This document shows, one piece after another, positions 26,589 through 38,891 of a DNA stretch of 64,000 bases. Both the position numbers and the translations under genes were made by a program. The notes under the pieces are model-generated. The model worked only from the letters and a program-made list of their open reading frames with translations, made no database searches and was not told where the DNA came from. Source of the DNA: DASXRA01 sp036502575 (lineage in GTDB: Bacteria; Actinomycetota; Actinomycetes; Mycobacteriales; Jatrophihabitantaceae); the NCBI GenBank assembly GCA_036502575.1, contig DASXYL010000010.1:1-64000 (forward strand), given 5' to 3'. Position 1 is the stretch's first letter, and the number at the start of each line of letters is the position of its first letter.

Positions 26589-26594
26589 TAGACT
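26589..26594 (+). promoter_or_regulatory. -10 box TAGACT of the pyr operon
   Basis: TAGACT lies about 14 nt before the conserved PyrR-binding leader; the -35 region is weak. Transcription would start near 26601, so the leader RNA is transcribed whole. Confidence 0.5.
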
Positions 26595-26607
26595 GCCCTA
26601 GATCGAC

Positions 26608-26654
26608 ATCCTTTAAAGGCCCGTCCCGAGAGGCGGACAAGGAAGTCTGCGAGG
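26608..26654 (+). promoter_or_regulatory. PyrR-binding RNA leader of the pyr operon
   Basis: The leader contains ATCCTTTAA, then CGTCCCGAGAGGCGGACAAG, matching the Bacillus PyrR-binding loop (UCCUUUAA ... GUCC-GAGAGGC ... AAGGA). TCCTT (26609-26613) can pair with AAGGA (26639-26643). An alternative hairpin GCGGAC/GTCTGC (26633-26649) ends just before GAGG at 26651-26654, the likely ribosome binding site of pyrR. I see no terminator, so control is probably on translation start, as known for mycobacterial PyrR. Confidence 0.8.
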
Positions 26655-26660
26655 TCACGC

Positions 26661-27236
26661 TTGCCCAGCGCTGCGCTCACCCCGGATGACGGGGCAACGT
26701 CGGTACTCGACGCGCACGACGTCGGTCGCATCGTCGACCGGATGGCTCACCAAATCATCGAGTGGACGGCCAAGGCCGGCCCCGGCGTGGTGCTGCTCGG
26801 CGTCCCGACTCGGGGCGTACCGCTCGCCCGGCGATTAGCCGCTCGCATCGCGGCCTTCGACGGGCCGGCGGTCCCGGTCGGCTCACTGGACACCACGCTC
26901 TACCGCGACGATCTGCGCCTGCGAGGCGTGCGCCCACTGGCCGAGACCGTGGAGCCGCCGGGCGGGATCACCGATCAGCTGGTCATCCTCGTCGACGACG
27001 TCCTCTTCTCCGGGCGGACGATCCGGGCCGCGCTCGACGCCATCCGCGACCTGGGCCGCCCCCGCGCCGTTCAGCTCGCGGTACTCGTTGACCGCGGTCA
27101 CAGACAGTTACCGATTCGTGCAGATTACGTAGGGAAGAACCTGCCGACGTCCGTCGAGCAGACCGTACGTGTTGTGCTCGCAGAGACGGACGGCACTGAC
27201 GCGGTCTTCATCGACGACAAAGTGGGCGCCCGATGA
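26661..27236 (+). CDS. pyrR: Pyrimidine operon regulator PyrR
   Basis: A 191-residue phosphoribosyltransferase-fold protein that binds pyr leader RNA when UMP is plentiful; many members also have uracil phosphoribosyltransferase activity. The PRPP loop VILVDDVLFSGRT is at about 108-120. GVPTRGVPLARRLA, GSLDTTLYRDDL and VDRGHRQLPIRADYVGKNLPT are characteristic. The start is TTG at 26661, 6 nt after GAGG, a weak codon consistent with tight control. It overlaps pyrB by 4 nt. Confidence 0.96.
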   Translation: MPSAALTPDDGATSVLDAHDVGRIVDRMAHQIIEWTAKAGPGVVLLGVPTRGVPLARRLAARIAAFDGPAVPVGSLDTTLYRDDLRLRGVRPLAETVEPPGGITDQLVILVDDVLFSGRTIRAALDAIRDLGRPRAVQLAVLVDRGHRQLPIRADYVGKNLPTSVEQTVRVVLAETDGTDAVFIDDKVGAR

Positions 27237-28177
27237 TCGCTCGCGCGCGACACCTGCTCTCCGCGGGTGATCTGGACCGGGCCGGCGCGGTCGAGATCCT
27301 CGACACTGCCGAGCGACTCGACCACGCACTCGCCGGGCGCGAGGTCAAGAAGCTGCCGCCGCTGCGCGGACGCACGGTGGTGAACCTCTTCTACGAGGAC
27401 TCGACGCGCACCCGCACCTCGTTCGAGCTGGCGGCCAAGCGACTGTCGGCCGACGTCGTGAACTTCTCGGCGAAGGGTTCGAGCGTGTCCAAGGGCGAGT
27501 CGCTCAAGGACACCGCTCTGACGTTGGAGGCGATGGGCGCCGACGCGGTGGTGATCCGGCACTCCTACTCCGGCGCCGCGCATCGGCTGGCCGAGTGGGT
27601 GCACGGCAGCGTGATCAACGCCGGCGACGGCACCCACGAGCATCCGACCCAGGCGTTGCTCGACGCGTTCACCATGCGGCGGCGGCTGCGCGGCGGCGAG
27701 GGCGACCTGGCCGGGCTGCGGGTCGCGATCGTGGGCGACGTGCTGCACTCACGGGTGGCCCGCTCGAACGTGCTGCTGCTGGCCACGCTCGGCGCGCAGG
27801 TGATCCTGGTGGCGCCGCCGACACTGCTGCCGGTGGGCGTCGACGCCTGGCCGGCGGCGACGAGCTTCGACCTGGACTCGGCGCTGCCCGGCAGCGACGT
27901 GGTGATGATGCTGCGCGTGCAGCGCGAGCGCATGTCCGCCTCCTACTTCCCGTCGGCCCGCGAATATGCGCGGCGTTACGGGCTGGACGCGCGCCGGATG
28001 GCGATGCTCGGCGACGATGCGATCGTGATGCATCCCGGTCCGATGAACCGCGGCATGGAGATCGCCGCCGAAGTGGCCGACGACCCGAAGCGCTCGACGA
28101 TCGTCGAGCAGGTAACCAATGGAGTGAGCGTGCGCATGGCGGTCCTGTACCTGTTGCTCGGCGGGGCGGACGAATGA
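27233..28177 (+). CDS. pyrB: Aspartate carbamoyltransferase catalytic chain
   Basis: A 314-residue enzyme making N-carbamoyl-aspartate. The carbamoyl-phosphate site STRTRTSFE begins at residue 57. KGSSVSKGESLKDT holds the loop contributed by the neighbouring subunit, and HPTQALLDAFTM is present. MHPGPMNRGMEIA near the end contacts aspartate. There is no pyrI regulatory chain in the operon, as usual for actinobacteria. ATGA overlaps join it to pyrR and pyrC. Confidence 0.97.
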   Translation: MIARARHLLSAGDLDRAGAVEILDTAERLDHALAGREVKKLPPLRGRTVVNLFYEDSTRTRTSFELAAKRLSADVVNFSAKGSSVSKGESLKDTALTLEAMGADAVVIRHSYSGAAHRLAEWVHGSVINAGDGTHEHPTQALLDAFTMRRRLRGGEGDLAGLRVAIVGDVLHSRVARSNVLLLATLGAQVILVAPPTLLPVGVDAWPAATSFDLDSALPGSDVVMMLRVQRERMSASYFPSAREYARRYGLDARRMAMLGDDAIVMHPGPMNRGMEIAAEVADDPKRSTIVEQVTNGVSVRMAVLYLLLGGADE

Positions 28178-29520
28178 GCCTGCTGCTGCGGAACGTCCGG
28201 CCGTACGGCGAGGACGCGACGGATGTCTTGATCGATGGTGGCGTGATCGTCGAGCTCGGCGCCGGTCTGTCGGGTGACGACGTGGTGGACGGCGCGGGCG
28301 CGGTGCTGCTGCCCGGGCTGGTCGACCTGCACACCCACCTGCGCGAACCCGGCCGAGAGGACGCCGAGACGGTGTCGACCGGGTCGGCCGCGGCCGCGCT
28401 CGGCGGCTACACGGCGGTGTTCGCCATGCCCAACACCGATCCGGCCGCCGACACCGCCGGCGTCGTCGAGCAGGTGTGGCGCCTCGGCCGCGACGCCGGG
28501 CTGGTCGACGTCGCCCCGATCGGCGCGGTAACGGTCGGCCGGGCCGGCACCCAGCTGGCCGAGCTCGGCGCGATGGCCGACTCCGCGGCCGCGGTCCGGG
28601 TGTTCAGCGACGACGGCTCGTGCGTGGCCGATCCGGCGTTGATGCGCCGCGCCCTGGAGTACGTGCGGGCATTCGACGGGGTGATCGCCCAGCACGCCGT
28701 GGAGCCGCGGCTGACCGCCGGCGCCCAGCTGAACGAGGGCATCGTGTCGGCGCGCCTGGGCCTCACCGGCTGGCCGGCCGCCGCCGAGGAGGCGATCATC
28801 GCCCGGGACGCGCTGCTGGCCGGCCACGTCGGATCCCGGCTGCACGTGTGCCACGTCTCGACCGCCGGCTCGGTCGAGATCCTGCGTTGGGCCAAGAGCA
28901 AGGGCTGGAACATCACGGCCGAGGTGACGCCGCACCACCTGGTGCTCACCGACGACCTGGCCGAGTCCTACGACCCCGTGTTCAAGGTCAACCCGCCGCT
29001 GCGCACGGCCGCCGACGTCAAGGCGCTGCGCGAGGGGCTGGCCGACGGCACGATCGACTGCGTGGCCACCGACCACGCTCCCCATGCGGTGGAGGACAAG
29101 GAGACCGAGTGGGGGGCCGCTCTGCCCGGCATGCTCGGCCTGCAGACGGCGCTCTCCGTGGTCATCGAGACGATGGTGCTGCCCGGGCGGCTCGACTGGC
29201 GCGGCGTCGCGTCGCGCATGAGCGAGGCGCCGGCCCGGATCGGCGGACTCGCCGAACACGGCCGGCCGCTGGCCGTCGGCGAGCCGGCGAATCTCGTGCT
29301 GGTCGACCCGGCTGCGCGGTGGACGGTGGATCCGGCCGGGTTGGCGTCCAAGTCGCGCAATACGCCGTTCGCCGGACGCACGCTGCCGGGCCGGGTGCGG
29401 GCCACGTTCCTGCGGGGCCGGGCCACTGCGCGTGACGGCTCGCTCGCCCCCCATGGTTTTGGTCACCCGCCGTCAAATAGCCAGCTGGGTGACCAAAACC
29501 GGATCGGGGCATCGGCGTGA
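28174..29520 (+). CDS. pyrC: Dihydroorotase with repeat-encoded tail
   Basis: A 448-residue class I dihydroorotase closing the pyrimidine ring. Metal ligands His53 and His55 are in LVDLHTHLREPGRED, a further histidine is in VCHVSTAGSV, and Asp300 is in VATDHAPHAVEDKE. The family end, VRATFLRGRATARDG, is reached near residue 423. The last 20 or so residues (from about 428) are encoded by a family 3 palindromic repeat at 29455-29500. The repeat left the frame and the GTGA coupling to carA intact. The tail is probably unstructured and neutral. Confidence 0.95.
   Translation: MSLLLRNVRPYGEDATDVLIDGGVIVELGAGLSGDDVVDGAGAVLLPGLVDLHTHLREPGREDAETVSTGSAAAALGGYTAVFAMPNTDPAADTAGVVEQVWRLGRDAGLVDVAPIGAVTVGRAGTQLAELGAMADSAAAVRVFSDDGSCVADPALMRRALEYVRAFDGVIAQHAVEPRLTAGAQLNEGIVSARLGLTGWPAAAEEAIIARDALLAGHVGSRLHVCHVSTAGSVEILRWAKSKGWNITAEVTPHHLVLTDDLAESYDPVFKVNPPLRTAADVKALREGLADGTIDCVATDHAPHAVEDKETEWGAALPGMLGLQTALSVVIETMVLPGRLDWRGVASRMSEAPARIGGLAEHGRPLAVGEPANLVLVDPAARWTVDPAGLASKSRNTPFAGRTLPGRVRATFLRGRATARDGSLAPHGFGHPPSNSQLGDQNRIGASA
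29455..29500. repeat. Palindromic repeat, family 3, copy 2, inside pyrC
   Basis: Perfect 14 bp arms GGTTTTGGTCACCC (29455-29468) and GGGTGACCAAAACC (29487-29500) flank an 18-nt loop. It is inserted in the coding sequence of the last codons of pyrC. 25 bases are shared with copy 1 at 18340-18383. Confidence 0.92.
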
Positions 29521-30714
29521 CCCGTGCGCTGCTCGTGCTCGAGGACGGGCGGGCGTTCATCGGCGATGCGTACGGCGCGGCCGGCGAGACGTTCGGCGAG
29601 GCCGTCTTCGCGACCGGCATGACCGGCTACCAGGAGACGCTGACCGACCCGTCCTATCATCGGCAGGTCGTCGTACAGACCGCCCCGCACATCGGCAACA
29701 CCGGGGTGAACGACGAGGACGCCGAGTCGCGACGCATCTGGGTCGCCGGCTACGTGGTGCGCGATCCGGCCCGGCGGGCGTCCTCGTGGCGGGCCCGGCG
29801 CAGCCTCGACGACGAGCTCCGCGCCCAGGGCATCGTCGGCATCAGCGGCATCGACACCCGGGCGCTTACCCGGCACCTGCGCGAGCGCGGGGCGATGCGC
29901 TGCGGCATCTCGACCGAGTCCTCGCGCGACGCCCTGCTCGAACGAGTGCTCGCCGCGCCGCAGATGGTGGGCGCCGACCTCTCGGCCGAGGTGTCGACGA
30001 CGCAGTCCTACACGGTGCCGGCGCTGGGCGAGCACCGGTTCACGGTCGCCGCGCTCGACTACGGCATCAAGTCGATGACCCCGCATCGGATGGCCGAGCG
30101 CGGCATCACCACGCACGTGTTGCCGTCCACGTCCACCGTGGACGAGGTGCGGGCCACCGGGGCCGACGCCGTGTTCCTGGCCAACGGTCCGGGCGATCCC
30201 GCGACGGCCGACGACGCGGTGGCGACGGTGCGCGGGCTACTGCGCGCCGAGGTACCGGTGTTCGGCATCTGCTTCGGCAACCAGGTACTGGGCCGAGCGT
30301 TCGGATTCGGCACCTACAAGCTCGGCTACGGGCACCGCGGCATCAACCAGCCGGTGCAGGACCGGAGTACGGGCAAGGTCGAGATCACCGCGCACAACCA
30401 CGGCTTCGCCGTCGACGCGCCCCTCGATCGGGTCAGCGACACCGTGCTCGGCGCGGTCGAGGTCAGTCACGTGTGCCTCAACGACAACGTGGTCGAAGGC
30501 CTGACCGCCCACGACGTCAAGGCGTTCAGCGTGCAGTACCACCCGGAGGCGGCGGCTGGTCCGCACGACGCTGCGTACCTGTTCGACCGCTTCGTCGAGC
30601 TGCTCGAAACCCCTAATTCCCCGAAGTTGTCCGCGCGTCGCGATGCCCCAACATCGCTAAGCGCGGACAACTCGCTGAGGGCGGCGCGCCACTCGCTGGG
30701 GAGGCGTGCGGCTG

Positions 30715-30722
<8 letters not shown>
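29517..30722 (+). CDS. carA: Carbamoyl-phosphate synthase small chain with repeat-encoded tail
   Basis: A 401-residue glutaminase subunit that feeds ammonia to CarB. The N-terminal domain (MTGYQETLTDPSYHRQVV) is followed by a class I glutamine amidotransferase domain with Cys252 (FGICFGNQVLG), His342 and Glu344 (VQYHPEAAAGPHD). Homologues normally end soon after LFDRFVELL (residue 363). Here about 38 more residues follow, of which 369-386 are read from a family 2 palindrome. The gene includes GTCCACCGTGGAC (30131-30143). Its stop overlaps carB by 8 nt. Confidence 0.95.
30622..30675. repeat. Palindromic repeat, family 2, copy 2, inside carA
   Basis: Arms AGTTGTCCGCGC (30625-30636) and GCGCGGACAACT (30661-30672) with inner CGATG/CATCG form a hairpin inside the 3' end of carA. 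The left half (through CGTCGCGATGC) is identical to the copy after priA. Confidence 0.92.
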
Positions 30723-34016
<3,294 letters not shown>

Positions 34017-34020
<4 letters not shown>

Positions 34021-34871
34021 CCCCCGTCCAGGAGGTCGGCGAGATCTTCGGCGTGCAGAAGATTGGCGAATACTTCCAGTTCACCGTGGTGGCGCCGGGC
34101 ATCGCCGCGTCGTACACGCCCGGGCAGTTCGTCGCGGTGGGCGTCGGTGGGGACAACACGTCGATGCTGCTGCGGCGCGCCTTCGCCCTGCACGGGGCGA
34201 CACCGACGAACGACTTCGCCGGCACGATCCAGTTCGTAGTCGCCGAGCAGGGGCCTGGCACCCAGTGGCTGGTGCGTCGCCAGGCGGGGGAGCGCCTCGA
34301 CCTGGTCGGGCCGCTGGGCACCCCGTTCCGGTTGCCGCGTCGCAAGGTTCCGGCCGTACTGGTCGGCGGGGGATACGGCACCGCGCCGTTGATCCCGCTC
34401 GCGCATCAGCTGATCGACGCGGGCTCGGAAATCGAGTTCATCGTCGGCGCGTCGACGGCGTCGCGGCTGTTCGGCGAGCTCGCGGCCAAGCGGATCGCCG
34501 GGGGCGTCACGGTCACCACCGACGACGGATCGGCCGGTACGCGCGGCCGGGTGACCGACGCGTTGTCGGCGGCGATCAAGCGCACGAACGCCCACGTCGT
34601 CTACGCGTGCGGGCCGATGGGCATGCTGCGCGCGGTAGGCGACGTCGCGCGCGCGCACGCGGTGTCCGCGCAGGTGGCCGTCGAGGAGTCGATGGCCTGC
34701 GGGGTCGGGGTGTGCATGACCTGCGTGCTGCCGGTGCGCGGCGACGACGGCGAATCGCGCTTCGTGCGGTCCTGCGTCGACGGCCCGGTGTTCGACGCGG
34801 CCCGCGTTCGCTGGGACGACGTCGGCACGCTGCCGTCCGATCTGGTCGGCGCCGACGCGATGGGAGGCTGA
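34017..34871 (+). CDS. pyrK: Dihydroorotate dehydrogenase electron transfer subunit
   Basis: A 284-residue FAD and 2Fe-2S protein that links class 1B PyrD to NAD. The ferredoxin-reductase-like domain (YTPGQFVAVGVG, LLRRAFALHG, LVGGGYGTAPLIPLA, VYACGPMGMLRAV) is followed by the cluster cysteines Cys228, Cys233, Cys236 and Cys253 (SMACGVGVCMTCVLPV ... RSC). Its position directly before pyrD fits the PyrD-PyrK heterotetramer. It overlaps carB by 4 nt. Confidence 0.93.
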
Positions 34872-34874
34872 GTG

Positions 34875-35825
34875 ATGGCGGATCTGACTACTCGACTCGG
34901 CTCGCTGACGCTGCCCAATCCGGTGCTCACGGCGTCCGGATGCGCGGCGTCCGGGCAGGAGCTGCACCAGTTCTTCGATGTCGCGCAGCTCGGCGCAGTC
35001 GTGACGAAGTCGATCATGGTTCGGGCCCGGTCGGGCCGGCCCACGCCGCGAATGGCCGAGACGCCGAGCGGCATGCTCAACTCGATCGGTCTGCAGGGGC
35101 CGGGCATCGACGCGTTTCTCGAGAACGACCTGGCCTGGCTGGCCGAGCACGGTGCCCGCGTCGTCGTGTCGATCGCCGGCGGCCATACCGACGAGTACGT
35201 CGCCCTGGCCCGCAAGCTGTACGGCAACCCCGCGGTGTCGATGATCGAGGTCAACATCTCCTGCCCGAACGTCGAGAACCGCGGTCAGGTCTTCGCCTGC
35301 GATCCGGCCGCGTCCGGACGGGTCATCGGGGCCGTGCGCCGGGCGGCCGATCCGAAGGTGCCGGTGTTCGCCAAGCTCTCGCCGGACGTCACCGACATCA
35401 CGCTGATCGCCCGGGCCTGCGCCGACGCCGGCGCCGACGGCCTGTCGCTCATCAACACGCTGCTCGGTATGGCGATCGACACCGACACGCTGGCGCCCGT
35501 GCTCGGCGGCGTCACGGGTGGGCTGTCCGGCCCGGCGATCCGGCCAGTCGCGGTGCGCTGCGTGTGGCAGGTGCACCAGGTGCTGCCGCACCTGCCGATT
35601 CTCGGCATGGGCGGCATCCGCACCGGTCTGGACGCGCTGCAGTTCATCCTGGCCGGCGCATCGGCGGTGTCCGTGGGCACCGCCGTGTTCGGTGATCCGT
35701 CCGCGCCGGCCCGGGTGCTCGCCGAACTGGACCAGGCTCTGGACGATCGAGGGTTCGCCGCGATGGCTGATGCGGTCGGGGTCGCCCACCGATCCGTGGC
35801 CGAGCCAGTGAAGGAGTCCGCATGA
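34875..35825 (+). CDS. pyrD: Dihydroorotate dehydrogenase, class 1B
   Basis: A 316-residue FMN TIM-barrel enzyme oxidising dihydroorotate in the cytosol with PyrK as partner. Motifs: LGSLTLPNPVLTASGCA, TPSGMLNSIGLQGPGID, VEVNISCPNVENRG, KLSPDVTDI, LINTLLGMAID and GMGGIRTGLDALQFILAGA. The ATG at 34875 lies 7 nt after GGGAGG (34862-34867); a GTG 3 nt earlier is possible but too close. It overlaps pyrF by 4 nt. Confidence 0.95.
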   Translation: MADLTTRLGSLTLPNPVLTASGCAASGQELHQFFDVAQLGAVVTKSIMVRARSGRPTPRMAETPSGMLNSIGLQGPGIDAFLENDLAWLAEHGARVVVSIAGGHTDEYVALARKLYGNPAVSMIEVNISCPNVENRGQVFACDPAASGRVIGAVRRAADPKVPVFAKLSPDVTDITLIARACADAGADGLSLINTLLGMAIDTDTLAPVLGGVTGGLSGPAIRPVAVRCVWQVHQVLPHLPILGMGGIRTGLDALQFILAGASAVSVGTAVFGDPSAPARVLAELDQALDDRGFAAMADAVGVAHRSVAEPVKESA

Positions 35826-36637
35826 CGTTCGGAGTTCGGCTCGACGCGGCGATCCGCGAACGGGGGCCGTTGTGCATCGGCATCGACCCGCACGCCTCGT
35901 TGCTCGATGCTTGGGACCTGCCCGACTCGGCCGCCGGCGTCGAGAAGTTCGCGCTGACCTGCGTCGAGGCGTTCGCCGGTGAGATGGCGGTGCTCAAGCC
36001 ACAGTCGGCGTTCTTCGAGCGCTTCGGGTCGGCCGGCATCGCCGCACTCGAACGGGCGGTGCGCGAGGCCCGGGCGGCCGGCGCGCTGATCCTGCTCGAC
36101 GTGAAGCGGGGCGACATCGGGTCGACGATGGCGGCCTACGCCGACGCCTATCTCGACCCGTCGTCACCACTGGCGGCGGACGCGATCACGATCACCCCCT
36201 ACCTCGGGGTCGGCGCCCTGCAGCCGGCCTTCGACCTGGTCGCCCGCCACGACGTGGGCGCGTTCGTGGTCACCCTCACCTCGAACAAGGAGGGCCAGGA
36301 CGTCCAGCTCGCCCGCGCGGCTGATGGGCGCACGATCGGTCAGCTCGTCGTCGATGAGGTCGCTGAGCACAACGTCGGCGCCGAGCCGCTCGGTTCAGTG
36401 GGCATCGTGGTGGGCGCGACCGTTGGTGACCTCGGCCTGGACCTCTCGAAGCTGAACGGCCCGATCCTGGCGCCCGGTGTCGGCACGCAGGGAGGTACCG
36501 CCGACGATGTACGGCGCATCTTCGGCGACGCGCGGGGAGTGCTGCCGAGCGTCTCGCGTGACGTGCTGCGCGCCGGACCTTCGGTTGCCGCGCTGCGCGA
36601 TGCCGCCCGGCGCTACCGCGACCAGCTCGCGTCGTGA
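35822..36637 (+). CDS. pyrF: Orotidine 5'-phosphate decarboxylase (type 2)
   Basis: A 271-residue enzyme completing UMP synthesis. The type 2 (mycobacterial-like) pattern is present: LCIGIDPHASLLDAWDLPDS, MAVLKPQSAFFERFG and the catalytic LLDVKRGDIGSTM with the Asp-Lys-Asp array. GIVVGATVGDL and APGVGTQGG bind phosphate. It is the last pyr gene. In most actinobacteria mihF and gmk follow, but here an unrelated methyltransferase follows 28 bp later. Confidence 0.96.
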   Translation: MTFGVRLDAAIRERGPLCIGIDPHASLLDAWDLPDSAAGVEKFALTCVEAFAGEMAVLKPQSAFFERFGSAGIAALERAVREARAAGALILLDVKRGDIGSTMAAYADAYLDPSSPLAADAITITPYLGVGALQPAFDLVARHDVGAFVVTLTSNKEGQDVQLARAADGRTIGQLVVDEVAEHNVGAEPLGSVGIVVGATVGDLGLDLSKLNGPILAPGVGTQGGTADDVRRIFGDARGVLPSVSRDVLRAGPSVAALRDAARRYRDQLAS

Positions 36638-36665
36638 GTATCACCGGGACGGTTGCCGGCTCCTG

Positions 36666-37490
36666 ATGCGTGAGACGACGAACGGGGACGCCGTGACCTA
36701 CCTGCTCACGCTGAGCGACGACGAGGTGGGCCGGTATCGGATGATGGCCGACCAGGCCAAGGCGAACGAGGCCGAGCTGTGGCGCCAGGCCGGCATCGTC
36801 GAGGGCGCGGATGTCGCCGACATCGGCTGCGGACCGGGCGCCCTGCTCTCGGCCTGGGCCGAGGCGGTCGCGCCCACGGGGCACGTCACCGCCGTCGATG
36901 CCGATGCCACCGCGGTCGCAACCGCGGGGGCGCTGATCGCCGCGAACGGTTTGGAGCGGGTGTCCGTGCGGCAGGGCCGCGCCGACCGCACGGGCCTGGC
37001 CGCGGAGTCGTTCGACGCGATCATGCTGCGGCACGTGCTGGCCCACAACGGCGGCGCCGAAGACGCGATCGTCGGCCACCTGGCCACGTTGCTGCGTCCC
37101 GGAGGGTGCCTGTTCCTGGTCGACGTCGACATCACCGCGGCTCGGTTCGTGCCCGACGACGTCGACATCGCCGACCTGATGGACCGCTACGCCGGATTCC
37201 ACACCAAACTCGGCAACGACATGCAGGCCGGGCTGCACCTCGGCGAGCGGCTGACCCGAGCCGGCCTGGACGTGCTCGAGTTCCGCGGCCGGTACACGAT
37301 CATGCCGGTGCCGCAGGGCATGCGCGGCCCGGCCTGGGCGGCGCGCGAGGCGCTGCTCTCTGCCGGCGTCGCTACCCAGGACGACATCGCCCGCTGGGAA
37401 GCCGCCTACGAGCGGATCGACCAGGCGCCGCAGCGGCCGACCGGATTCCTCCCCTCGTTCGTCGCCATCGGCCAGAAGCCGCGGGGTTAG
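36666..37490 (+). CDS. Class I SAM-dependent methyltransferase
   Basis: A 274-residue Rossmann-fold methyltransferase. Motif I is VADIGCGPGALLSAWAEAV, the acidic SAM residue follows in VTAVDADATAVATA, and the post-motif region is DAIMLRHVLAHNGG ... LRPGGCLFLVDVD. The substrate cannot be predicted. A GTG at 36693 is an alternative start that would remove nine residues. The stop overlaps that of the convergent pntB (TTAG). Confidence 0.85.
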   Translation: MRETTNGDAVTYLLTLSDDEVGRYRMMADQAKANEAELWRQAGIVEGADVADIGCGPGALLSAWAEAVAPTGHVTAVDADATAVATAGALIAANGLERVSVRQGRADRTGLAAESFDAIMLRHVLAHNGGAEDAIVGHLATLLRPGGCLFLVDVDITAARFVPDDVDIADLMDRYAGFHTKLGNDMQAGLHLGERLTRAGLDVLEFRGRYTIMPVPQGMRGPAWAAREALLSAGVATQDDIARWEAAYERIDQAPQRPTGFLPSFVAIGQKPRG

Positions 37491-38890
37491 CCAACGAGGG
37501 TCTTGGTGGCCGAGACGAGGGTCGCGAGCCCCTTCTTGGCGTCGCTGAAGAACATGCTCGTCTTCGGATCGGCGTAGAGCTCGTTGTCGATGCCCGCGTA
37601 GCCCGACGCCATCGAGCGCTTGATCACGATGATCGACTTGGCGTGGTCGACGTCCAGGATCGGCATGCCCGACACCGCGTTCCCCGGCCGCCGGGCCGCC
37701 GGGTTCGTCACGTCGTTGGCGCCGACCACCAGTGCGACGTCAGCGCGGTCGAACTCAGGGTTGATCTCGTCCATCTCCTTGAGCTGGTCGTAGGGCACGT
37801 TCGCCTCGGCGAGCAGCACGTTCATGTGCCCGGGCATGCGTCCCGCGACCGGGTGGATCGCGTAGGAGACCTCGACTCCGCGCTCCTCGAGCAGGGCCGC
37901 CAGTTCGCGCACCTCGTGCTGCGCCTGCGCGGCGGCCAGCCCGTATCCGGGGACGACGATCACCTTGCTGGCATAGGCCAATTGCAGGGCCACGTCGTCG
38001 GCGGCGATCGACCGTACCGAGCCGCCGGCGCCCGGACCGCCCGTGTCGGTGCCGGACGCGCCGGTGCCGAATCCGCCGGCAATGATGTTGACGACCGAGC
38101 GGTTCATGGCATCGGCCATCAGCTTGGTCAGGATGCCGCCGGACGCGCCGACCAGGGCCCCGGCGATCGTCAGCGTGGCGTTCTCGAGAACGAAGCCGGC
38201 CATCGCCACGGCGGTACCGGTGAAGGCGTTCAGCAGCGAGATGACCACCGGCATGTCGGCGCCGCCGATCGGAAGCACCATGAGGATGCCGAAGCCGAGC
38301 GCAGCCACCGCGACGATGACCAGCGCGCCCAGATGGTGTGCCCCGGCGATAACCCAGATGCCCGAGCCGACTGCTGCCGCGAGCGACAGGGCCGAGAGTG
38401 CTCGTCCGCCCGGGAACGAGATGGGCTGGCTCCAGTAGCCCTGCAGCTTGGCCGCGGCGATCAGCGAGCCGGAGAACGTGACGCAGCCGATCACGACATC
38501 GAGAACCGTCGCAGTCGCGATGCCCCGGGTGGTGTGGCTGTTGTGGGCGTAGTCGGTCACCGCGATCAGCGCCGCCGCCCCGCCGCCGACCGCGTTGAAC
38601 AGGCTGACCAGCTGTGGCATCTGGGTCATGGCGACCTTGCGGGCGGAGTACAGCCCAGCTGCGCTTCCGACCAGCGTGCCGGCGATGAGCACCAACCACC
38701 GGGCCGCGTTCATCGTGCCGCCGTCGCTGACCAGCACGATCACCGCGATGATCGCGACGAACATGCCGAACGCCGAGAGCTGGTTGCCGCGGCGCGCGGT
38801 CGCGGGGGAGTTCATCAGGTGCAGGCCCAGCACGAAGCAGGCCGCGCCGGCCAGTGACGCGAGGCGAACCCCGGTCTCGACGCCACTCAT
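37487..38890 (-). CDS. pntB: NAD(P) transhydrogenase subunit beta
   Basis: A 467-residue membrane subunit of the proton-translocating transhydrogenase, which drives NADPH formation from NADH. About nine membrane segments (for example FVAIIAVIVLVSDGG, VVIGCVTFSGSLIAAAKL) precede the NADP-binding domain III with VIVVPGYGLAAAQAQH, GRMPGHMNVLLAEANV and VGANDVTNPAAR. The family ending (IIVIKRSMASGYAGIDNELY) is complete. It is separated from pntAb by a family 1 repeat, and its ATG overlaps the stop of a short ORF in that repeat. Confidence 0.96.
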   Translation of the reverse strand: MSGVETGVRLASLAGAACFVLGLHLMNSPATARRGNQLSAFGMFVAIIAVIVLVSDGGTMNAARWLVLIAGTLVGSAAGLYSARKVAMTQMPQLVSLFNAVGGGAAALIAVTDYAHNSHTTRGIATATVLDVVIGCVTFSGSLIAAAKLQGYWSQPISFPGGRALSALSLAAAVGSGIWVIAGAHHLGALVIVAVAALGFGILMVLPIGGADMPVVISLLNAFTGTAVAMAGFVLENATLTIAGALVGASGGILTKLMADAMNRSVVNIIAGGFGTGASGTDTGGPGAGGSVRSIAADDVALQLAYASKVIVVPGYGLAAAQAQHEVRELAALLEERGVEVSYAIHPVAGRMPGHMNVLLAEANVPYDQLKEMDEINPEFDRADVALVVGANDVTNPAARRPGNAVSGMPILDVDHAKSIIVIKRSMASGYAGIDNELYADPKTSMFFSDAKKGLATLVSATKTLVG

Positions 38891-38891
38891 G

